Part shown: positions 24,880 to 36,800 of the stretch, piece by piece
Numbering within the stretch: the stretch's first letter is position 1
Layout of the letters: each line of letters starts with the position of its first letter
Assembly (NCBI RefSeq): GCF_038502225.1
Contig: NC_091372.1
Location: 7,816,257-7,880,256, forward strand
Origin: Cherax quadricarinatus
Taxonomy: Eukaryota; Arthropoda; Malacostraca; Decapoda; Parastacidae
Direction of reading: 5' to 3'
Length of the DNA stretch: 64,000 nucleotides
Notes under the pieces: model-generated
What the model saw: the letters and a program-made list of their open reading frames with translations, nothing else
Told to the model about the DNA's origin: nothing
Databases searched by the model: none
Translations under genes and position numbers: made by a program

Positions 24880-27800
24880 AAAATTATCTTGTTATTCTGT
24901 TGGAACTAAAAGAGGTGCTGGATGATCTGTTGCTGGTACATCAGAGTTGTACCTGTATCTTCTATTACACATTCCAGTCAACTAAGCAATCACTTACAAT
25001 CTCTACAATACACCTTATCTTCAACCACAATTAATTTTTATCGCATGTTATCATTCATCTTCGCATCACTTAAGCTGAAAATCATTAAAAATCATAAATG
25101 AAAATCAGAAAATACCATGTACATTTTTGCACTGTTGCTGCCTTGTGAGATGGACATGAACAAGTTGACAAGCTCACAGTATTACAAACTAAAAGCGAAG
25201 CAGATAATTACCCTGAAGCCAGAAGATCTGTAGTGGGGTTCCAAGCACATATAAATACCTCAGACTCATGACCTCTTAAGATTGTTGCTTTGTTCAATGG
25301 AATTTCCACGCTAATATCCACATCCATAGTTTCACCCGTTGTTCCTGAAAAAAAAAGTGATTTAATGAATGAACTCCAGGAAAACATTAGTGTTAACAGA
25401 GCAAAATATACAGGGTGAATAAGTACACTTTTTTACACGAGTTAACATATCCTATATTCAAAGATGAAAATGAGAGTTGCATGCATATACACAAAAGGAA
25501 TAACAGATACTGAAGAAAAGTTTTGAGGTTAACAGCTACACTACCAGTAATGTGAGTGGACGATTATAAGACATTCATAGATAATTCAGCCTTAGTTGCT
25601 CATACAAGGTACCACACTGTAGGTTATTACATTACATATTTGTAGCTACAATAAGCTTGTAGTATCTGTTTACATATAAGGTCTATAAGTTACTGGAAGG
25701 TTCCAATACTTGTAGTATTTACTAACATCTGTTGTCCTACCCTTACTGATGGTTCACTTCTTTTATATTCACAATACTGCTTGACAGTCTTGTCACTATT
25801 TTATGTATTAAGATAATTATTGTGGAAATGTTTATATGTAGATGGTTTGCACACTCTGAATAATATCATCACTGTTGACACCAGGGCCTCTGAGATGGGG
25901 GTTCAGCCAGTACATTGGTCCAGAGCCCGGCTGTGAATCTCTGAAGGGGCCACCATTGCCATAGACATTTTTTTATTTTTTCATTTTATTTTTGACGTTT
26001 TGGTAAATTCAACTATTTTTAGTTTATTTAGGAAAATAATTATGTAAAATTCACTTAGACTGCGGGCCTCAGCCTGCCTCCAGGGGCCCCCAAAGCAATT
26101 TTGTTCTGCCTTGCAAAATTTCTCGTGGAGGCCCTGATTGACACCTGTCTCTTACAAAAAGATAGGCAGATATGACAGCTCCCATGATGCTATGACACTG
26201 ATACACCCACAATAAGTAATTACAAAATTCTATTATTTCTGTCTCTTCTCCCATTACTTGTGCTTGTTTGTTTCTCCTTATTCTTTTCCCTACTTAGATT
26301 ACCAAGCCCATCAGCAGAGGCGTCGTAAGGGGGGGTGGGGGGCTGCCCCGGGTGACACCATTTAGGGGGTGACACCATAGAGCTTCTAAAGAAGGTGACA
26401 CTAATGCACAAAACAGTGCTGCACCAACATAAGAGAAGAATCCCTCATTGATTTTGATGAACTGATAGATTGATTTTGATGTGATAGATGATTTTGCATA
26501 ATTGAAGGCAAGGAAATGTAAGATCAGATTTACTGTGATGTTACCTGTACTCAAGGTCAAATGTAAGATCAAATTCACTGAGATGTTACCTGTACTCAAG
26601 GTCAAATGTAAGATCAAATTCACTGAGATGTTACCTGTACTCAAGGTCATATCAGAACTAGTGTTTCTCTGATATTGCAATGTTTTTCTTTATTTTTCAA
26701 GTTTTTTATTTTTTTATTTTTGGCATTGTTGAAGATGAATAAATGTAGGATCTGTTGCTGTACTCAAAGTGGTATTTGAGTTTGTTTCCTCAATATTACT
26801 ATGATTATTTATTTTATCATTAATAAAGTTGAGAAGTATTCTCCTGTTCAGTTTATGGCCCTTAAACGTTCTCATTGCTAAACATTTGTCGCTGGTCATG
26901 CAGTAGTGACGTAACTGGAGTTTACCCCCCATCCCCCCACCCTTGAATTTCATGGGGGTGACACCAAAGATGCTGCCCCGGGTGACACCAGAGATTCCGC
27001 CCCGGGTGACACCAACTCTAGCGACGCCTCTGCCCATCAGTGAAAAACCAGCATTCAGTACTGTTGTATCCAGTCACAGGATCAATGGCAGACACTTTCC
27101 CCCCAGTTTCCTCCCTTCCCTGATCATGTGTTGCCTTCAACACTAAATGGGTCATCTTATGATACAGTCTCATGCCAGATGATTTTCCTCAATGAATTAA
27201 CTAACAATAGCTTTCCTACTTGCTTCCTATTTTCATATTCACTCAACAAATTAACCAACAACTTTCCTACTTCTCCATGGGGAAGTGGAACAGATTTCTT
27301 CCTCCGTAAGCCATGCATGTCATAAGAGGCGACTAACTTGCTGACATGCTGGGAGCAAGGGGCTCCCGGCACGTTAAAATGAGAAACTTTCGTTTTTATT
27401 TTTGGGCCACCCTGCTTTGGTGGGATATGGCCGGTGCATTGAAGGAAGAAAAAGAACTTTGCTACTTGCTTCCTATTTCCATATTCGCTAAATAAATTAA
27501 CTAATAACAGCTTTTCTACCTCCTTCCTATTTCCACATTCATTAAATAATCAATCCTCTTTATTTCTGATCATCCAGAGCAGAGTAAACTTGTCACCTGC
27601 TGACCCACCTTCATCACCATTCGTACTCGGAATTTCTGTCTTGACTACTGCTTTGGGCTGTTGGTTCTGCTGTTGTCTAGATGCTACAACATCAGGCATT
27701 ACAGCATCTATCAGTGACAGACTGTCAATTAATCTCTCCGATCCATCCTGCAAGATTCAATGCAATATTAGAATTGTAAGATTTCTTAGCATCATTCAAG

Positions 27801-30800
27801 ATCAAATTTTGTATTTATATAATACGAATCATTGAAATATACAATAAAATAATGTTTTAGCATGTATTTTTAAATTTTCTCACATATTTTTTTAAGAATC
27901 GTATGAAGAGCACAATAAAATCTAAAAGATTAGGTATTCTGACCGTAAAATAATGAATTTTTAAGCAAATTTTTTCAATTTTAGCGATATATTTTAATTT
28001 ATGTATATGGTCTTATATTACATAAACACACAAGGTCATAAAAGTAAAAGAATAAAGATTAATTAGTTATTTAACAGTGTACAGGACATTCAACAGGAAA
28101 ATCAAGAGGCCATCAATGCACAATTTTAACTTACCTCTCCTATACTTATTTCTGCTTCTGTGTATTGAAGGCCTTTCTGTATGATACTCAGAAGTGCCGC
28201 AGGAGGGACCAACGCACCATTGATGTTTGACTGTGATATGTGGGACTCTATCCCAAATACATAAGCTGCATGGTAAAACCCTGTAAATTCATGAAACTGT
28301 AATACATATTTACAACAGCACAGCTAACTGAAAATAATGTATACAAAATCTTCAGCAATGTGCCTTTTATACAATTTTTTTCACAATCATCTTGACATAA
28401 CTCCAAATTTGGATGAAATTCTGCATTATTATAATCATGGGAAAGAGAAAATGAAAGCTGTACTATAGTTAAAAGTTTGATTAATGTGTATGAGAAAAGG
28501 CTTGAAATTCATATAAATAAAAGTATGTTAATGAAAGCTTAAAGAAATATGTGTAAACCTTGTAAATAGAAAGGTGTTGGAATATGTCAAGTTTAAATAC
28601 CTCGACTATTTGAATAACCAACAGGGGCAATAGGATCAGCTTGTCCGAAATACACTGCTTGTAACCTACGTTATTTTGTACATGTAACCTACATTATTTT
28701 GTACTGCATAAAGCAAATTTGTATTTATATCTGCACAAGTGAGACTAGCAGAAGAGTGAGCTAGAGGAGACTAGTGGCTAGAGCAACCAAAGACCTAGTT
28801 AGAGAGAACAAAGTAGGAAGAGATGTTGCTACTGAACTCCATGAAGCAGTAATTGTTGAAACCTAACAGTTTTCTTCATTTTTGTTTTTAATTCATTGGT
28901 TATTTCCCACCAAGATAAGGCGACCCAAAGAAGAAAACACATTACTGTAATTTCCTCTTCTTATCTGGAAATCAATTACAATGAAAAGGGTGGCCAGTCC
29001 CTGACACTTTAGTCATCTTCTACAACACGTGTGGCTTATAAGGGAAGGATCTGAACCTGCTTTCCCAGAGGGAGACAAAAGTACACATATGGACAAAACA
29101 GTGATATAGTATGACACTGAAAAAACGAAAAGTTAGACTGGAAGAGACAGAGAATCTGAGGACCATGCAGTACAGTAGTTGGGCAGACAAAATAAGGAGT
29201 GATAATGTTATGAAACAAAAAATTCTCAAAATTTTGAAACTATGGAGAGTCAGTGTGGAAAGGAATAATGAGAATGTGGTGGAGTATATACGAGCCAAAG
29301 GAAAAAAAAAAAAAAGCCCCCAAAAAAGAATGTAGGTGAACACAGAGCGAGAGAACATGAGATAACACTGGGCGAGAAGTGGTATAAAGGAACAACAAGT
29401 GTTAGATAATATGACTGTTTTGTGACAATTTATCCCTGCAACAGGGATGCCTTAATGCTAGTGAAGGGCTCTTGCTTCAAGGAATCAGAGCTATCCTCCC
29501 GATTACCCTCCAATCCTCCAGTACCGCATGACCCTTGAGGTGTCATGTAGTTCATCTATGAGAGCATTCAACTTGCAACTTCAAGGGCCAAGGTTCAATT
29601 CCCTGGCACAGGGAAACCTATGGGAAAGTTTCCTTACACCCTTTAAGTCCCTGCCTAACTAGCAGTAAAAACAGTTACCTATGCATTAGCGTTTAGCCAA
29701 TCCTTGAGGAACACATCCAGGAAAATTATTAGAAAACCCCAGTTCTGCTGGAATATCATTTCATGTGTAAGGGCTCCAGTCCCATGTAAGAAAGGATCCC
29801 AGTCCTGCATAAGAAAGGATCCCAGTCCTGCATAAGAAAGGATCCCAGTCCTGCATAAGAAAGGATCCCAGTCCTGTGTAAGAAAGGATCCCAGTCCTGC
29901 ATAAGAAAGGATCCCAGTCCTGCATAAGAAAGGATCCCAGTCCTGCATAAGAAAGGATCCCAGTCCTACGTAAGAAAGGACCCCAGTCCCGTGTAAGAAA
30001 GAACTCCAGTCCTACATAAGAAAGAACTCCAGTCCTACATAAGAAAGAACTCCAGTCCTGCATAAGAAAGGACTCCAGTACCTGCTGGAAACATTCAAGC
30101 ATTGAGTAAAAGATATCCTTTCAATGCCCTGGATCTAGTGATATTAATAAAAAGAACAAAATGACCCTCATGTGTTTAGTGCTTCCTCATAAACATAATA
30201 AATTTAATATTAATATTACTAATAACAAAATTTATATGCAGTACATAGTCTATGAAATTATTTGAACACTTACAAGGTGCTACCAAAAAGTTCCCAGACT
30301 TGAATTTTTGTGCACTTCCTGGGTGAAATATGGCAGCAGCATAGGTCACACTGCACAATACACTTCTTTGTGAGGTAGCATGGCCAGTTTCAGTGTGGTC
30401 GGTAGTTCAACTGAAACTAGACTGTGTTGTTGTATTTTTGAGTACAACAGAATGTAATCTTTACAAGAATGAACAGCAAGTGTGTGTGAAATTCTATTTC
30501 AAACTTGCTTTCTTCAGCAAGCATTAAGCAATGAAGCAATGAGTTGGATACAGTGTTTTGAATGGTTTTCTCGATTCAAAGCAAGACGAATGTCAGCCGA
30601 GGATGATGAATGCTCTGGTCATCCATCAATGTCAAAAACAGATGGTAACATTGAAAAAGTGAGGAGGGCCATTTATGTAGATGATCATAATACCAAGGTC
30701 ACTGCAAGTGCTGTAGAAATTTCTTAAGGGTCATGTCAAAACGTTGTGATTGAAAATGTTAACATGGGGTGAGTGGCTACAAAATTTATGCCCTGGTTGC

Positions 30801-33800
30801 TGACTCATGACCAGAATGACTATTGTTTTCTTGCCAAAAACAACACCAGGGTCATCTTCTACCCTCTCTACTCCCTAGATCTAGCCCCTCATGACTTCAT
30901 TCTCTTCAGAAATAAAAATGGCACTCAATGGACGGCATGTTAAAGATTTAGAGGAGATTCAAGCAGATTTGCAGGCTGTGCTAGACACTGTTAGGAAAGA
31001 AGAGTTCCAGAAATGTCTCAAGATGTGGCAGAGACAATGTAAGCTTATGTATTGTTTCATAGAAGTCCAGGAACTTTTTGATCACACATCGTATTATGGG
31101 TATTTTGCTAGTGTAGCTGTACATTAATAGTTTCATGTCACATGTTTTCCTATTATGTGCTTACTCTGTGCCTCCCCACCCTATGAATATTAACCTCATT
31201 ACATATAAATAAACACTCACTTCCACCTCAAATAAAAGCGTGGAGGCAGAGCTACCTGGATACATCTGACATAAACGAGTCAATGCTATATCTGCGTTTA
31301 ATGTTTTAGCCTGATGCATTAAGGCAGATAAATGTGAACAAAGACACAAGTATGCAGAAGAAGCCTTTATCTGGATGACATTTTGTTTCGGAGTTTTTCT
31401 AAGATTTCATGTTACAAATTTTCCTCATTATCTCCTTTAGAAAGAAGTTTGATTAAAAGCTATTATTATTGTTTGTCTACACAATATGAAATCAATTCTG
31501 CTATTTCTATATGCATTCATTTTGGCCCCTAAACTCGATGTTTAGTTTGTCCCACAGTTGTGGGACAAGTTGTGGTTACCAAACATGGCTCTCCAGATAC
31601 TCCGTGTTAATGAAACAACTTATATAAGACCTTAGTGCAATTACAATTGAGAGTCTTGTGCCTTTTTTATATCATTAGATTAAACTCAGTTGTACTATAG
31701 CTCATTCTAGCTCAATACATAGTCAATACCAAATTCATTATATTAGACCATAGTGTAATTACTAGTGAGAGTCTGGTGCTATTTTTAATTTGTATTTTTA
31801 TATTATTAGATTAAACCTAGTTGTACTATAGCTCATTCTAGCTCAATACATAAACTATACCAAAGTCATTACATTAGACCTTAGTGCAATTACAAGTGAG
31901 AGTCTTGTGCTATTTTTAATTTGTATTTTTATATTATTAGTTTATACCTAGTTGTACTTTAGCTCATTCCAGCACAACACATAGACAACACCAACTCCAT
32001 TATGTGTACTAGTGACTATACTCTACAAGACAAAAATGCTATAGCTATATACTTGTCCAAACTTCCCACCACTACAGATATCAGTACTAAAACTCAACCC
32101 ACAACTCAGGATATAAATAACCATAATTTAAACCTAGAAGATGATTGATCACGTTGACCCTGATCTAAACCTCCATAATCTGACACACAATCAAAACCTA
32201 TTGGAAAGTAACTGCCTTTATTACACAGCATCACAAGCCACCACTATCCTAAACAATGCTAAAAGTCTATCAGTACTTAACTACAACATCAGGTCCTTAA
32301 GCAAACACTATGATGACCTCCTGGCACTCCTTGAATCACTAAAGACACCCTTCTCCTGCATTATTCTTACTGAGACCTGGCTTAAGCAGGACATAATAGA
32401 TATCTACCCTCTACCAGGATACACAGCAATCCACAACTGCAGACCACACCAAGTTGGGGGTGGTATTGCAATCTATTACTCTAACCAATTATCTTGTATT
32501 AGCACCACTTGCTTTAGTGATGAATATGGAGAATACATTTTTGCTAATTTTATTGTAAAAAACCTTAAGACGCCTATAACAATCGGTGCCATTTACCGGA
32601 TACCCCACACAAACATCCCAAATTTCAGTGAGAAACTAAAGGCACTAATAACAAACAGACAAATGAATAAGCACCACCTTCTCTTAGCTGGAGACTTCAA
32701 CATCAACCTTGGCCTACTAGATGATCAGCCTGTAACTGATTTCATCAACAATATGAACAACACACTTCTCATACCAACAATAACTAAACCAACCAGGCTC
32801 ACTGAAACGAGTGCAACCATAATAGACCACATATGGACCAATATACTAGCCTCCCTTAAATCAGGGATAATCACAGATAGCACTACAGACCACTACCCTA
32901 CCTTCCTCTTCACAAACATAAGTAAACCACCACTTGAATACAACAAAGTTTCATTTAGACTCCATGATGAGGCCTCAATAAGGAAGTTCACAGCTGACCT
33001 AGAGACTGTTGACTGGCCTACAGAATTCTCCAAGGCCAATGGTATTGACGACTGGACAGACATTTTTCTTAACAAATTACTTAGACTATACAACAAACAT
33101 TGTCCTATAAAAACGAAACAGATCACAAACAAACGGCTTGGTTGCCCATGGCTAACCAGCACCATTCTGAAATCCATTGACAAGAAACACCAATATGAAA
33201 AGCAATATAGACAGGGCTTAATACACAAAGATATTCTTAAACACTATTCATCAGTCCTCACCAAAGTAATAAAGAAAGCCAAACAACTATACTACTCCAG
33301 TAGATTCACTGACACAAGAGGAGATATAAAAAAGACCTGGAAAACACTCTCAGATTCTAGGGACCCAAAAACTAAAAAAAAAAACAAGAATATTGCCCTA
33401 ACTAAACCTAATGAAACACCATTGCATCCCACTGACACAGCTAACAAGATAAACGACTTCTTCTCAACCATAGGTTCTAATCTCGCCAATAAAATCCCAC
33501 GCACCAATGCCCATGCCGGGGACTACCTAGATGGGAATTTCCCAAATTCCTTCTATCTTGCTCCAACTGAGCCCATGGAAGTCACCGAGATTATAAAGTC
33601 ACTTAAAAATAACTCAGGGAATCTGTCTCATGTCCCACCATTATTGTACAAGAGAGCGGCCCATGTCCTCTCGCATGCTATCTCATTACTTTTTAACAAG
33701 TCACTAGAAACTAGCACCTTCCCGAAACTACTCAAGACGGCAAGGGTTACACCAATACATAAAGGTGGTGACCCTACAGATTTAAACAACTATAGGCCAA

Positions 33801-36800
33801 TATCAAACTTACCATTGCTATCCAAAATCTTTGAGAAACTCGTGCACAGGAGACTATATTCATTTATAATGGCACAAAACATACTCAACCCCTGCCAATT
33901 TGGATTCAGGAAAAATAAAAGCACTAACGATGCAATCATAAAAATGCTAGATCTGCTTTACACAGCATTGGAAAATAAGGAATATCCACTAGGAATTTTT
34001 ATTGACCTAAGAAAAGCTTTTGACACAGTAGACCACGGCATCCTACTCCACAAACTTGACCATTATGGTATAAGAGGCCATGCGCTTGCATATTTCAAAT
34101 CTTACCTTACTAATAGGTATCAGTATGTCACCATTAACCCCTTCAGGGTCCAAGGCCCAAATCTGAAGTGGTGCCCCAGTGTCCAAGAATTTAAAAAAAA
34201 AAAATTTGTTATTTTTTCTTATGAAATTGTAGAGAATCTTTTTGTGAAGGTAATAAAACAATAAGTATGAAATTTGATGGAAAATTGACGAAATTATGCT
34301 CTTGCAAATTTTGATGTGTCAACGATATTTACGAATCGGCAATTTTGCCAACTTTGACTCCCATTTTAGGCCACTTACATTATTCCAGCCAACCAAATTC
34401 TTAGCTATTTCACTAGTATTACTTCTATTCTATCGATTGAGCACAAGAAATCAGCAAGTCAACTGTTTCAACTACAAATTAAAGCGATCGGAAATTGTTA
34501 ATTTGGCCAGTTTAACACAAAGTTCAAAATATTCCAATTTCAAAATAGGGTCTAGAATAAACAATGTAGGCATTCCTGGAACTAAACTAACATTTCCTCT
34601 GTTCATTAGTTACGTTTTGAGGCTTTACAAATAAATTCCATTTTGATTTTTTATTCACATAATGAATTTTTATTCACACCAAAAAGTAGAAGATTTACTG
34701 TTATGCAATACTGTAATAATTGTATAAATATCATCACCATATTTGTGAATGTATATTAGACCCACCAGCTGGCGTGTATTAGACGTGTGAGGTCGTTTGT
34801 TTACTCTTGAATATCGGCAAAAATTTAACATTTCTGCTACTTTGAGCTCAGTTTCAAGCCATTGCCAGTGCTAAAACCAATCAAAATCATCTCTATTTCT
34901 GTAATATGTCTTCCATTCTATCAATTGAGACCAAGAAATCGCAAATACAACTATAAAAAACATACAAAAAAACACTGTAAAGTCGCTGTTTTAATTGAAA
35001 AATCATGATTTCAGTTTTTTTCTCTCATTATACACAGTGTGCTGCAGGATCTGTTTTATGTGGTGCACACATACCACATAGATGTATTCTCTCATATCTA
35101 GGCCCAAATGTACCACTCACAGTTTATCAGAGTGAGCTGAGCTCATGACGTAGATCTACGGTTTGGACCCTGAACGTAAAGCCGTAGATCTACGGGACGG
35201 ACCCTGAAAGGGTTAAAGACACAGCATCAACAACACAGCCACTTGATACTGGAGTTCCACAGGGAAGTGTCCTTGGTCCCCTGCTCTTCCTCATATACAT
35301 CAATGATCTTCCAAACGTATCTCAACACCTGAACCCCATTCTCTTTGCTGACGACACGACTTATGTCATCTCTCACCCTAATCTTGCCACCCTCAACACC
35401 ATTGTTAATGAGGAGCTGATCAAAATATCGACTTGGATGACAGCCAATAAACTTACGCTTAACACTGACAAAACCTACTACATTATGTTTGGTAGCAGAG
35501 CAGGAGATGCGCAAATTAACATTAAGATCGACAACACTCTAATTGCCAGGCATAATGAGGGCAAATTCCTAGGCCTATACCTCGACAACAACCTGAACTT
35601 CAGCACCCATATCCAACACATAACCAAAAAAGTATCCAAAACGGTTGGGATCCTCTCCAAGATACGATACTACGTGCCGCAAATTGCCCTTCTCACACTA
35701 TACCATTCACTTATATATCCATACCTCACCTATGCTATATGTGCTTGGGGTTCAACTGCAGCAACACACCTAAAGCCAATAATAACCCAACAAAAAGCTG
35801 CAGTAAGAATAATCACTAAATCCCATCCCTGGCAACACACCCCCCCCACTCTTCATAGATCTAAACTTACTCCCTGTTCAGTACATCCACACTTATTACT
35901 GTGCAATCTACATCTACAGGACCTTAAATTCCAATATTAACCTTGACCTAAAACGCTTTCTTGATAGTTGCGACAGAACCCACAGGCACAATACCAGACA
36001 CAAACATCTCTATGACATTCCCCGTGTCCGACTAAACCTTTACAAAAATTCAATGTATGTCAATGGCCCTAAAATCTGGAACACCCTACCTGAAAATTCT
36101 AAAACTGCAGACACATTCATCACCTTCAAAACTACCATCAGAAAACATCTTATCTCCCTGATACACCCTGTCAACTAATTACACGAATACCACCTGGTGG
36201 TTAACACTTACACTCACTCACTCATTTGACCATAAACAGAAATATCAATCTCAATCTCAAAATAATGAATCTTAACTAGTCATAAGTTGGCCTGTGATAC
36301 CCCAATACTGAAACTATGTATAGTGCCAAAACAAAAGCATTCACATTGCTAAACTCACAAACTAGTATTTAGTCACTTAGCCATAATACCAACTTACCTC
36401 ATAATTTTGTAATATTTTAAACTTAAGATTTAATTTAAGTCTGCCTGAAATGCCTAACCATGCTAGGTGTTCTAGTGGTACACTCTGTAATTATTATTTT
36501 ATTACATGTAAACCACACAATAACCAAATTCTGTAAACTCAGCATTGTAATCCTTATAGAGAATAAACTTTGAATTGAATTTTATTTAGAGCGAAACACT
36601 GTCCAAATTAAACCTCATTCTGCATCCTTGGAACTTACACTGACAGCATAGAAAAAGGTGAATTACTGAAGTCACAGTTTGATTCTGTGATCAGTGAACC
36701 ATTAACCATTCAAAAGACTGACACTCCAAATGAGATTTTCAAGAGCGAGACCCAATCATTGGAACTGTAAATCTTCCAACTAATTAATGGCTTACTGGTC

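Larger units (their letters stand above)
31600..36583 (+). mobile_element. CR1/Jockey-superfamily LINE, near complete, split by a TTAA element
   Basis: 5' monomers, an overlapping short ORF, endonuclease plus RT, a 3' UTR and a short end 'aaactttgaattgaatttta'. Interrupted at 34138-35212 by a TTAA-type element. The 5' boundary is approximate. Confidence 0.85.

Noticed and set aside
29679..30102. ORFs reading [17 protein letters not shown] repeats
   Set aside because: Shadow of the 23-bp array, which lacks stops on the minus strand.
31161..31349. Possible exon ([20 protein letters not shown], minus strand) with a usable acceptor
   Set aside because: No match to TBL1XR1, no family recognised, and no partner exon found in phase; left unannotated.
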